Source: Legionella sp. PATHC035
GTDB lineage: Bacteria > Pseudomonadota > Gammaproteobacteria > Legionellales > Legionellaceae
Assembly: GCF_026191115.1 (NCBI RefSeq)
Contig: NZ_JAPHOT010000001.1
Location: forward strand, 2,651,001 to 2,715,000
DNA: 64,000 bases
Reading direction: 5' to 3'
A program made the position numbers and the translations under genes. Below are positions 8,709 through 17,263 of the stretch, one piece after another. Each line of letters opens with the position of its first letter. Within the stretch, counting starts at the first letter, position 1. The notes under the pieces are model-generated. The model made no database searches, was not told the DNA's origin, and was given only the letters and a program-made list of their open reading frames with translations.

Positions 8709-8939
8709 ATGAAAATTTTAAGAACTCTTATTTCAACTTTTGCTTTTTTTTCCTTTTTATCATTAACTCCTATGACTGTATTTGCTGATGATTGTGCGGT
8801 GGACTGTAAAGGTGAGAAAAAAGAAATTGATTGCCCAGGTAAAGGTTGTGGTTGTTGGTGCAATGAAGATAATAAAGCGGTCTGCAAATGTGGCGAACCG
8901 AAAAATAGTAACGCACCTGCAGATAATAATAAAAAGTAA
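8709..8939 (+). CDS. Small secreted cysteine-rich protein
   Basis: A 76-residue protein with a strong AAAGGAGG ribosome binding site at ideal spacing before the ATG at 8709; the upstream ATG at 8691 would overlap that site. Residues 1-26 form a Sec signal peptide (basic start, long hydrophobic core, FA at the likely cleavage point). The mature part of about 50 residues has eight cysteines, including GCGCWC and CKC pairs, in an acidic/lysine-rich frame, followed by an Asn/Lys tail. It could form disulfides after export or bind metal. No family was recognised. The excellent initiation signals and signal peptide argue that it is a real gene. Confidence 0.75.
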   Translation: MKILRTLISTFAFFSFLSLTPMTVFADDCAVDCKGEKKEIDCPGKGCGCWCNEDNKAVCKCGEPKNSNAPADNNKK

Positions 8940-9348
8940 CGCCTGATTCATTCGATAAGAGATTAGTGGCTTCCCATAGGGGTAAGCGACTTGGCATTTA
9001 AGTTAAAATCCTGGTTGCTTGCAATCGGGATTTATCCAAAGCAATGAAATAGAGCCATCCGTATTACTCCGGATCCGAAGATATTATTTGCTTTAGTCCC
9101 TATTTCTCTTTAACGATGTGCTCAGTGATTGGCCTGATGATTAAGATCTTTGTAGGTCACTCTATTTGATATAGAGATCGGCGCTAAGTGCGGAACTGTC
9201 CTTCTCAATTGGTACTTCGAACAACTCCGGTATGATTTGATTATAAGGAGATTCTGATTCGGTTTGATTTCACTCTTCTAAGATTTTGTGGCGCTTCTCC
9301 AATAAGGTGGGGTCCTTATCGACCCGCCTTATTGGATTTCATCTGGAC
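8940..9348. other. Gene-free region of about 400 bases
   Basis: It separates the convergent cysteine-rich protein gene and the gene ending at 9349. Apart from the hairpin at 9299-9335 I see no open frame with initiation signals and no RNA gene. Confidence 0.5.
9299..9335 (-). terminator. Hairpin downstream of the gene at 9349-10830
   Basis: CCAATAAGGTGGG pairs with CCCGCCTTATTGG across a nine-base loop (one G-U). It starts 14 bases past the stop codon. There is no long T-tract, so it may slow RNA decay rather than terminate. Confidence 0.5.
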
Positions 9349-10830
9349 TTAATTTAATCCTGAGTTTAAATTAGTTTTTGGGGAAAGCAATGGATTGTCC
9401 TCATCATCGTGAGTTTGAAAAAAAGAGCTTGCCGATCTTTTTATTTTGCTTAACTCTTTATCTTTCATCCCTTGTGGAAGCATAAAAGAATTATTTTTTT
9501 TAAGAATAGGTCTACTCTGAGCGGATTCTTTTTTCATAAAAAATCGTTCCAATAGATTCGGTTTCTTTTCTTTGACTGGCGTTTGCTGCATCGTATAACT
9601 GCGCGTTGGACGCGGGGATGAGGGGGGACTGTATGTTGAGGGTTCTGAAATGGTCTCAGTACGTTCTCGACCGTAGCTATGAGAAGGGGATAGCTCACTC
9701 TTCTCAGATTTATCATCTAATTTCACGTTATCCTTTTTGATAGTGCATAAAAGCAATAAATCGTTACACTGTTTCTTAATCTCTTTATTTTCGATAGTAC
9801 CTAACACATCTATCGTCGTTAAATATTCTGCTACATTATCCGCATCAACGCGTTGTGTAAGATTTTTTTTAATATCTTCTAATATTCCTTTCGCTATGAC
9901 CTCAAGAATTAGTGAACCTTTTCCGGTTCCGGAAGTGCTCTCCATTAATTGAGTAACAAAAACCCGCAACGCATGTTGTAATTTTTGTTCATTGACCTCT
10001 TCACCAAGATTACGATACCCTTTTCCTTGTCTTGCACTATGAATTTGAGCTGCTAAATTACTTATTATCTCTTCTTTTTTTGGCCCTTTTTTCATTGTTG
10101 CTATTTCTAAGCTACGCGTTTCCAAGCCTTTTACTAAAGTGCTCATTTCATTACGAAAATCAAAATAAATGGTTCCTTGTTCTGGATTACTTTCTGAACC
10201 TAAAAAATGTTCTAGAGTATTCCAGGCATTATTAATTATCGTAGTAAATACCGCTACCTTAGCAGTCAATAGGTTTCTTCGTCGCAATACTTCAGCCCGT
10301 TCCGATTCAGTGAATGCATGCAAGAGATCATCAGAAATCTTTTTGTTTTGTTTGTTTAACCAACTCTGTTGTATTCTATAAATAATGGCACTGGCGATTT
10401 GATCCTGTATCTTTTGGATTTCTTTACTTATCTCTTCTTTTGTGGCTTCGCCTCGTTCAGTCTGAAGCCGCTCTCCGATTAATTGAACTTGCTTCTCCCA
10501 AAAGTTACGCCACGCTTCGCTCTCTTGAAGAGGCTCGAAAAAAATTTTATAAAAAATTGCTTTGGTGTGATTTAGATTCGTTTCATTCACGCGAGGCTTC
10601 CATTTATCGAAGAGTTCGCCAAATGTTTCGAGTACTTTGTCCTCACATAATATTTCTAATAGTGCCGTGGGTTCTTTTATCTGGATATTGCCCTGCGACG
10701 GTGTAAAAAATAGCCTTCCATTTAATCTATTTAAAAGCTCCCCCAGATCTTGACCACCAACAGGGCTATTTTTTAGAGCTTGGGATACATACTCTAAATA
10801 TTCGACTAACAGTTCCGCCGCCATTTTCAT
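9349..10830 (-). CDS. Hypothetical helical protein, putative effector
   Basis: A 493-residue protein that is not recognised. Residues 1-360 are rich in Glu/Lys/Leu and predicted almost entirely helical. Residues 370-493 are low-complexity and Ser/Pro/Arg-rich (a SPSSPRPTRSY-like stretch, then ERFFMKKESAQS). They end in SSFFQTHDDEDNPLLSPKTN, an acidic polar tail of the sort that precedes many Dot/Icm translocation signals. There is no signal peptide and no transmembrane segment. The start ATG follows AGAGAG; a second ATG two codons in is possible. The gene lies next to the tandem pair at 11000-13184 on the same strand, but with a gap of 170 bases. Confidence that it is a real gene is high; the role is unknown. 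Confidence 0.65.
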   Translation of the reverse strand: MKMAAELLVEYLEYVSQALKNSPVGGQDLGELLNRLNGRLFFTPSQGNIQIKEPTALLEILCEDKVLETFGELFDKWKPRVNETNLNHTKAIFYKIFFEPLQESEAWRNFWEKQVQLIGERLQTERGEATKEEISKEIQKIQDQIASAIIYRIQQSWLNKQNKKISDDLLHAFTESERAEVLRRRNLLTAKVAVFTTIINNAWNTLEHFLGSESNPEQGTIYFDFRNEMSTLVKGLETRSLEIATMKKGPKKEEIISNLAAQIHSARQGKGYRNLGEEVNEQKLQHALRVFVTQLMESTSGTGKGSLILEVIAKGILEDIKKNLTQRVDADNVAEYLTTIDVLGTIENKEIKKQCNDLLLLCTIKKDNVKLDDKSEKSELSPSHSYGRERTETISEPSTYSPPSSPRPTRSYTMQQTPVKEKKPNLLERFFMKKESAQSRPILKKNNSFMLPQGMKDKELSKIKRSASSFFQTHDDEDNPLLSPKTNLNSGLN

Positions 10831-10999
10831 TGCAAGAGTCTCTCTTTTAGTTCATGTTGTTCTATAGTTGATGCCATCGTACCATTGTATTCCAGAAAAG
10901 GGCAGCAATCTCTGTTCCAAATGAGATCAAACCACTCCAATCAATCGAATGATTTTGAGGGGCTTAATGCGGTCACTTTTGGAGGCCCGTCATGGATTT

Positions 11000-11932
11000 C
11001 TAATTGAGCATGTAATCCATTCTTTGTATATATTTTGAGTCAGACTCTTCATCCCTTTGTTGCAAAAAAGACCGAGAACTAGGTTCATTGGCAAAAAAAG
11101 AACATAAAGTTTCTGAGGCTCTTGGACTGGGAGTATCTTGCCTCCTCGATATAAATTCTTGCTCTGCAGAACTTGTATCGGTTGTCTCTTGACCATTGGT
11201 ATCATCATCAAAATAATCATCGCTAAACCAACGGCTAGTCAACCTCTTACTAATAGAGGTAGATGCTGATTCAGGATTAGGAGCATCTTGTTGTCTACTC
11301 AAACTTGGCTTTTCAGTGTCCGTTGCAGGAGGAGTAATAAGTTTTACTTGCTCTAGATTGCCTAGTTGCGCTGCAAAATTAGAGGGAGTTGCCCAAGGGT
11401 CGTTCGTTAAAGACTTGCCTCCAACCTCTAATAAATGCCCTGTAAGGGTAACGCAGTTATATACTTCAGCGTTCGTAGGAGTCCCTGAGAGCAGGCGGTG
11501 AACAAAGCCAGAAGCTTTTACTCCGGGGAGAAGTTGGTAGCACACCTCACCCGTATCCAATCCTTCTTTTATCCGAGTGAACTCATTGATCATTTTTTGC
11601 TTGTCGACGCCATGTACTACAAATACTTTATCGGGATCTACTGGCAAAATTTCATCAGGCTGCATGAGATTTGCGAAATCTTCCCTTGGCCTAATCGCTT
11701 CTTGCATACAATCATCTGCTAATTTTGTTGCTAAAGTGGCTCTTAATGGCCATATTGACGTAAGACCTCCAGCAGGGGTTGATTTGGGCCAAATACTCCA
11801 ATACTGATCATCGCTAAATTTCATTGCGACATGACCAAGGCTATTAAATCCGCTTGACCAAACATAAATGGTGACTGAATCGTCTTCAAATGGGACTGGT
11901 TCTATACTAACGCTTTCCTTTTTAGCTAACAT
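11000..11932 (-). CDS. Putative permuted papain-fold (NlpC/P60- or LRAT-like) effector, copy A
   Basis: A 310-residue protein. N-terminal SLGHVAMKF puts His34 at the end of a strand, followed by YWSIWP. Much later YNCVTLTGHLLEVGG places Cys160 at the start of a helix, followed by ATPSNFAAQL. His before Cys, with a TPsn motif after the GG, is the layout of circularly permuted NlpC/P60 or LRAT-like enzymes, so a cysteine hydrolase or acyltransferase is plausible but inferred. Residues 200-310 are polar and disordered. The last 35 residues, with FFANEP, QRDEESD and a Y..R...M.N end, are closely shared with the neighbour at 12168 although the middles differ. An excellent GGGAGGAAT ribosome binding site precedes the ATG. 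Confidence 0.65.
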   Translation of the reverse strand: MLAKKESVSIEPVPFEDDSVTIYVWSSGFNSLGHVAMKFSDDQYWSIWPKSTPAGGLTSIWPLRATLATKLADDCMQEAIRPREDFANLMQPDEILPVDPDKVFVVHGVDKQKMINEFTRIKEGLDTGEVCYQLLPGVKASGFVHRLLSGTPTNAEVYNCVTLTGHLLEVGGKSLTNDPWATPSNFAAQLGNLEQVKLITPPATDTEKPSLSRQQDAPNPESASTSISKRLTSRWFSDDYFDDDTNGQETTDTSSAEQEFISRRQDTPSPRASETLCSFFANEPSSRSFLQQRDEESDSKYIQRMDYMLN

Positions 11933-12167
11933 AAAGGATTCCTCCCTTTATTGGTTATTTAACAGCAAACCAAACCGATGCTGTTGATGTGAAGAACATC
12001 TTTGTTAAAAATTGTTCAGGTGATTATATGGAACAAATGAGCTGGTTGCAAGGTTATTGCTAGCAGTAATTTGGCTAAGCTTCCTTGAATACAATGAAAG
12101 ATATTCGCAATACACAAACCTACTGCCCGTTGAACGAGAGGTAGGTTTAATTAGGTTACACGTCCTG

Positions 12168-13184
12168 TTAGTTGACCATCGACTCATATCTTGAGCAGTA
12201 ATCGAGATCCGATTCATCGTCTCTTTGTGTGGTAATCGGTTCACTACTAAAAAATGATTCAGAACATTCTGACGGTCTTGAAGAGGGGGGATCGTCACTT
12301 CTAGATGTTGGCTCTGCTGCTGGTGAATGTATTTCAACCGGCGCATCTACTTGTTCAGGCTCCTCTACAGACCGACTATCATACGTAGACCAATCATAAT
12401 CGTAGCTACTGGAGCTTTGCTGGATTGGTCTCGTGTTGGAGGGCGTTTCTTCCGAAGTTGCCGGCCAGGTAAAAAAATTTCTTACAGAATTGAACATGCT
12501 TCGAAGCAAGCCAGGTGCTTCCTCAGTTGAACTCGTTTTACTTTGCTCTGTAGCTGTAACAGCATCTTCTGTTTTGTTAAACTGAGCAGCAAAATGACTA
12601 TTGATGCATGATGGTGCAGGAAAGGACATTATGCCTTCAGGTCTTTTTATACCTCCTGCCTCTAGGATTCTACTCACTGCTTCCGCACAATTAATTACGT
12701 CAACTTTGTCAATTTCAGATTCAATGATCTCTCTATCGAGCATCTTCAATCCCAGCAACATGCTTGAGGTAGAAGAATTAATATTTAAAAGTGCTGTTGC
12801 AGCTTTTGTTACAGAACCTGGAGCTAAGCTAAAGCTGGCACGGCCTGAATTCATTAATTCGTTTAATTCGTCTATCTTTTCAATAACTGCACCCATATCT
12901 TCTATCTGGTCAGTAATGTCGTAAGATGCATATACAGGACTGTCTGACGTTGAGGGGGAACTATGATTTACTGCTTTTGTAGGAAAAATGTACATCGAGC
13001 TAATAACAAGAGGCGTAAATGGAGATAACTCCTGACTGGGATAAACACTAATTACGTGTTTTTTACCCTCATGAGTGGCTTCTACAGAAACATGTCCGGT
13101 ACCACCAACTTCGGGATGCTTGTGATAATTAATCACTACCTTTGAAGAGGTTTGATCCACCTCAAGTTCATTTTTCTCTTGCAT
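12168..13184 (-). CDS. Putative permuted papain-fold (NlpC/P60- or LRAT-like) effector, copy B
   Basis: A 338-residue paralogue of the next gene downstream. GTGHVSVEAT gives His31 and VINCAEAVSRILEAGG gives Cys166, with PAPSCINSHFAAQF after it, matching the order of elements in copy A. It has a long insertion between the two (residues about 60-150). The C-terminus repeats the tail of copy A: SFFSSEP, QRDDESD, then Y..R.E.MVN. The distance between the two genes is 235 bases, consistent with tandem duplication followed by divergence. I chose the ATG at 13184; a GTG three codons upstream is possible, and neither has a strong ribosome binding site. The catalytic role is inferred from layout only. 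Confidence 0.6.
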   Translation of the reverse strand: MQEKNELEVDQTSSKVVINYHKHPEVGGTGHVSVEATHEGKKHVISVYPSQELSPFTPLVISSMYIFPTKAVNHSSPSTSDSPVYASYDITDQIEDMGAVIEKIDELNELMNSGRASFSLAPGSVTKAATALLNINSSTSSMLLGLKMLDREIIESEIDKVDVINCAEAVSRILEAGGIKRPEGIMSFPAPSCINSHFAAQFNKTEDAVTATEQSKTSSTEEAPGLLRSMFNSVRNFFTWPATSEETPSNTRPIQQSSSSYDYDWSTYDSRSVEEPEQVDAPVEIHSPAAEPTSRSDDPPSSRPSECSESFFSSEPITTQRDDESDLDYCSRYESMVN

Positions 13185-13395
13185 AACACACACCGTAAGT
13201 TTTTAAAAGCACATAGTGTATTATAAATGAACAGCATTAAGAGGGTATTAAGGGGTATTGCTTGCTCGTCTAAATCATTTTTTTTTTTGCATCCAGCGAT
13301 ATTGTTTTATTGAGTTCAACAAGCTTATCAGCTTAAGATAACCATTTAGTCGTTTTAAAATGCCGAACAGATATTGATTAATAAGTGGATTTATC

Positions 13396-14082
13396 ATGCA
13401 ATCAGAAGAAATAATAAATAAAATACCCAATGAAGAGAGGCCAACTCTCTCTGATGAAGCACTGCATGCTCAAGCAAATCAGTATATCGATGAATTTAAA
13501 CAACTTATCTTTCAGAGTCTTCCCTCAGTCATATCCCAGATCATTGAACGGGAAGTTTGGAAAAAAAGAAATAATCCCTATAAAAATTTTGGCGAATATG
13601 CCCTTGAGAAATCATCAGATGGCCTGGGTATTATTAACAACGAAATGTTGTGGTTATTGCGGTCGACTATGGATGTAAATACCCAGCATGTCGCTCATTG
13701 GGGTGATGTTCTTAATATGGTAGATCACAGTGTCAGGGTTTATGCGAAGGAAAATAAAATCTCGATTAAAGAGTTGAATCATGATCTAAGGGAGCAAGAT
13801 AATACCAATCCTAATCTGCATCAGGAAAACAATATTACCTATTTACCCTCACATTCGCGATCGATTGATGGGCAACTTATGAAGTTAAAAAAGAAAGATC
13901 CTCTTGCCTATGAACAAGTGATACAAGGAAAAATGAAGATAAACGAGGCTTGGAGCCGAGTTCCCAGAAAACAACAACAACCTATTGAAACAATAAAAAA
14001 TAAATTTTTTAATTTGTCTCAAGCAGATCGCGAAGCTTTTTTGGAGTGGCTTGAACAAGAAAAAAATAATCTTCAAAATTAG
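13396..14082 (+). CDS. Hypothetical protein with a possible helix-turn-helix-like C-terminal segment
   Basis: A 228-residue basic protein. Residues about 155-195 (SIDGQLMKLKKKDPLAYEQV then QGKMKINEAW) resemble the phage/plasmid DNA-binding pattern in which a Lys/Arg-rich helix is followed by DP-x-x, V-x-x-G-x-x-x-x-x-A, as in ParB-like proteins. The rest is helical without a recognised domain. By this reading it may be a regulator or mobile-element remnant rather than an effector. The start follows GTGGAT. No mobile-element genes are adjacent. Confidence 0.5.
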   Translation: MQSEEIINKIPNEERPTLSDEALHAQANQYIDEFKQLIFQSLPSVISQIIEREVWKKRNNPYKNFGEYALEKSSDGLGIINNEMLWLLRSTMDVNTQHVAHWGDVLNMVDHSVRVYAKENKISIKELNHDLREQDNTNPNLHQENNITYLPSHSRSIDGQLMKLKKKDPLAYEQVIQGKMKINEAWSRVPRKQQQPIETIKNKFFNLSQADREAFLEWLEQEKNNLQN

Positions 14083-14457
14083 GTCATGTTGACAATTCAT
14101 CCTCACTGCCTTCGTGCCGCGACTTGAAATTTTTTTAAAATATCGCCTCTGGCATACTGAGTTTAAATCAATACTTGGCCTCAATTTTGAGACAGCATTC
14201 CATTGTTATCCCGATATTTTTTTACCTCTCATCATCATCCATAGCAGAAGGGGATGGAGTGCTGCAATGAGTCACTATTTGGCCTTTGAAATCACCTAGC
14301 TCAGGGAGAAAGGATGTCATCATATTCCAATTGTAACGTTGGTCTGGTATTGTTCTTGCTAAAATACGAAGGCAGGCTATCTTTCATTTCTTCTAATTTG
14401 TTAAGGTAATCATCCTGTTTACTTTGAGTTCGATTTTTAAGATTTATTATACTTTCG
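14083..14457. other. Gene-poor region between convergent genes
   Basis: It contains only a possible decayed minus-strand frame (14301 to about 14480). No RNA gene and no clear terminator were seen. Confidence 0.45.
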
Positions 14458-14480
14458 CTACTCTTGCTGATTGCGTCTGT
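14301..14480 (-). pseudogene. Possible decayed coding remnant
   Basis: A minus-strand frame stays open from within the 3' end of the SDR gene to a TGA at 14301. It encodes a protein-like, charged helix (QDDYLNKLEEMKDSLPSYFS) and ends LQLEYDDILSP. It has no ribosome binding site and overlaps the SDR gene, so it could be the tail of a lost gene or chance. No homology is claimed. Confidence 0.2.
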
Positions 14481-15243
14481 GAAGGAAAGCGGTAATTCTG
14501 ATACTTAGTGCATCAGGAGTAAATTTAGCAGAACAAGCGAGCATTTTATTTACAATCCCGGGAATAATAAACAGTTTGTTTTTCTTGAAGCCTCGATAGG
14601 CAGTTGTGGCGATTTGTTCTGTAGATTTTATCCCAATAAAACCTCTAGCTAAATAGCTATTTTCCATTCCCGCTTCTTTAAAAAAATCGGACTGAGTAGG
14701 ACCTGGGCAGAGAATGGAAAGGGTAACTCCTGTTCCTTTTAATTCATAAGCCAGTGCTTCCGAAAAAGAGACAACATAACTTTTGGAGGCATAATATGCT
14801 GCCATAAAGGGACCTGGTTGAAAGCCTGCAGTAGAAGCGACTTGGAGTATTTTGCCTTGGCCTTTGTGAACAAATTTTTTAGCAAAATAATAAGTAAGCA
14901 TCGTCAATGTCGTCATATTGAGTTGTATCAACGAATTTAAATACTCTGCATCCATAGAGACGAAGTGACCAAGGTAACCTACGCCTGCATTATTCACTAA
15001 ACAATCAATTTCTATGTTGAGGGCCTCGACTTGCTTGAATAAATCAGCAGCTGCTCCGGGACTACTTAGATCTAATGCGATGACACGTACTTTGACTGAA
15101 TATTTTTCCTTGATTTGCACAGCGAGCTCTTCCAATAAATGCTGATTCCGTGCGGTTAAAATTAAATCATGGCCGTGGCGTGCAAACTCAAAAGCTAACG
15201 CTTGACCAATTCCTCGTGAAGCACCAGTGATAAGAGTAATCAT
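14458..15243 (-). CDS. Classical short-chain dehydrogenase/reductase
   Basis: A 261-residue SDR. The dinucleotide-binding TGASRGIG is at residues 6-13, NNAG at 84-87, the catalytic Ser is S137 and Y150-x-x-x-K154 gives the active site; LCPGPTQSDFF follows as the usual PG motif. An Arg after the glycine motif and at the end of beta2 (TARN) points to NADPH preference. The length is typical. It resembles DltE/YqjQ-type SDRs that act on short aliphatic or lipid carbonyls, but the substrate is not predictable. It is a single gene, and its ribosome binding site is poor. Confidence 0.88.
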   Translation of the reverse strand: MITLITGASRGIGQALAFEFARHGHDLILTARNQHLLEELAVQIKEKYSVKVRVIALDLSSPGAAADLFKQVEALNIEIDCLVNNAGVGYLGHFVSMDAEYLNSLIQLNMTTLTMLTYYFAKKFVHKGQGKILQVASTAGFQPGPFMAAYYASKSYVVSFSEALAYELKGTGVTLSILCPGPTQSDFFKEAGMENSYLARGFIGIKSTEQIATTAYRGFKKNKLFIIPGIVNKMLACSAKFTPDALSIRITAFLHRRNQQE

Positions 15244-15425
15244 TTTTAAAAGTGAGTAGGTAGTATTCTTTTAATTATATGACTCCTGGTGAGGGATTCA
15301 AATTCTTAAAATAGGCGTGGTGTCCCGAATCCTGGTTGCAAAACCGATTGTTAAAAAAGTATCGATTGATTTTATTTTTCTCCAGACTTTAATCAATCGA
15401 TACCTACCTCCTCGATTCAAAAACC

Positions 15426-17081
15426 TCACCAATCACACGAAGAGGTTGTGAAAACTGTTCTGCTCTCTAATGTAGGGTCACCATGGAGCCCTTCACTCAA
15501 CCCTTTATCAAAGAAACCTGGCCCAGTTTGCCTGGTTTTAGGATTAGGTTTGGAAGTTTTTTCTAAGCTTGGCCATACCGTTTTAGTTGGAAATGCATCT
15601 GGAGTATCGCTTTGACGCATTTTCTCTGTGGATGGCTTCTCGCTCGGCGAAGAATCTTGAGTTGATTTTTTTCTATTAAAAACGGTAGGCCAAGTAAAAG
15701 CGATTGATACGAATACTAAAATGACTGGAGACAATATTGCCATGGTAACGGTTAATGCAAATTTTGCCCCCATTGCTTCTCCCAGGGTTTCTCCAACATG
15801 AATTCCGCTTCGGATGCCACCAGCAACAGAATAAGCAAGAGAATCGCCTATCAATGCACATAGCTTGAGTATATTGAGAAATCCCTGTTTTAACTTTTGT
15901 GCGTCTGTTTGGTCCTCTTCTGGTGGTTGATAAATTGATTCAAATTTTTCTTTGAGATCGACATACGTTTTGGGGTTAAAGACTTTATATACTTGAGAAA
16001 AAGTATTAACAAACATGGTTGTCGAAGTACATATCATCGCAATAACATAGGCTAAAAGAGTGTCAGGAGTGGCACCTACAGCGTTAAAAAACTTATTAAC
16101 CCCTGATACAGTGGTAAACCAGGTTAACGTCGCATAAACTGCTAAAAAGATCGTACTGACGAGTCCTAATAAGATACATCGCAGAAGACCATAGGGTTTT
16201 TTATAATCTTCAATAAAAAGATTTTTAAATTTGGTATAATTTTCACGTATACCTACCGCTTGAAACGAATAAAAAGAAATCGCTGCGATCACCGACAATC
16301 CGATTGTAGCTGCCATAACTAAAGGATTAGAGATGAGCAGGCCTGCCCCCAAAAAAGTGAGAAGTCCTACAAGACCAGCATATCCAGTAATCCCGGCAGA
16401 AATGCACGCCAACAAGGTCACCATACCAAACAATAATTTCTGACCTCTGTCGAGTATTGTTTTTTCCTGTGCATTTTCTTCAGGCGTCTTAAATGTTTTC
16501 TGTTTGCTCGGTTGAAAGCCCGCACTATCCAGCATCGCTTGCCCACGACTTAATAAACAGACTATTCCGTTACATAAGGAAAGTACTATTGCTAAGCCGA
16601 GGCTAAAGCCAAAAGGAGCTCCTAAAGTGCTTAATAATCCAAGGCAAAATACCATACACAGCGCCATGGAGGTAACCACCTTACCAATCACTAATGGCAC
16701 ACCTTTTATCAACCGATTTTTATTTTGCTCGGGGGTTCTCGTAAATTCTTGGCCATTCCAAGAGCAGGTAGCAATTTGTAAGACCTCTTGCTTGGATAAT
16801 CTTTTTCCCCCCGAAAGGATTTCTCCCCACTTAAAGGTCAGGAAACTCCAAAAATAGTGGGAAAAAGGACGTATTAGAATATCTGTTACGCGAAGATCCC
16901 CATTGAGAATGGCTTTTTGGACTTTAGCCGATTCTTTGGGGTTAAATTGATATTGGTTGAACGAGGCAATAATCCAATCTTTTTGAGTACGAAATTTTCT
17001 TTTTAAAACCATTATGACTTCGGGTTTATAAAGCGTAGAATCGATTTGATCTTGTTCTAATATATCAAGTATTTCATTCAT
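15426..17081 (-). CDS. Polytopic membrane protein with long cytosolic ends, putative effector
   Basis: A 551-residue protein. After about 120 polar residues come some eight or nine hydrophobic helices between residues 125 and 460 (for example MALCMVFCLGLLSTLG, LLTFLGAGLLISNPLVMAA, GLVSTIFLAVYATLTWF, AILSPVILVFVSIAF). They are interrupted by hydrophilic loops of 30-60 residues. The last 90 residues are Ser/Pro/Lys-rich and disordered, ending TTSSCDW. No transporter signature is visible. Legionella injects multi-pass effectors into host membranes, and the soluble termini plus neighbourhood fit that, but an ordinary inner-membrane protein is not excluded. Confidence 0.6.
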   Translation of the reverse strand: MNEILDILEQDQIDSTLYKPEVIMVLKRKFRTQKDWIIASFNQYQFNPKESAKVQKAILNGDLRVTDILIRPFSHYFWSFLTFKWGEILSGGKRLSKQEVLQIATCSWNGQEFTRTPEQNKNRLIKGVPLVIGKVVTSMALCMVFCLGLLSTLGAPFGFSLGLAIVLSLCNGIVCLLSRGQAMLDSAGFQPSKQKTFKTPEENAQEKTILDRGQKLLFGMVTLLACISAGITGYAGLVGLLTFLGAGLLISNPLVMAATIGLSVIAAISFYSFQAVGIRENYTKFKNLFIEDYKKPYGLLRCILLGLVSTIFLAVYATLTWFTTVSGVNKFFNAVGATPDTLLAYVIAMICTSTTMFVNTFSQVYKVFNPKTYVDLKEKFESIYQPPEEDQTDAQKLKQGFLNILKLCALIGDSLAYSVAGGIRSGIHVGETLGEAMGAKFALTVTMAILSPVILVFVSIAFTWPTVFNRKKSTQDSSPSEKPSTEKMRQSDTPDAFPTKTVWPSLEKTSKPNPKTRQTGPGFFDKGLSEGLHGDPTLESRTVFTTSSCDW

Positions 17082-17263
17082 TTCGACAAATCCTTTTTTA
17101 ATACAGGCTGCGTAGCTTATTTATAATTTCACAAGAATTCCATTTAAATTTTTAAAAAATTAATTATCAATAGGTATGAACCTTTATCATTTTTGTTAGA
17201 AAGGATTTGACATACTGTCCAAGTTAAATTCTAATCGTATTTTTTATCATGATATGGACAATC

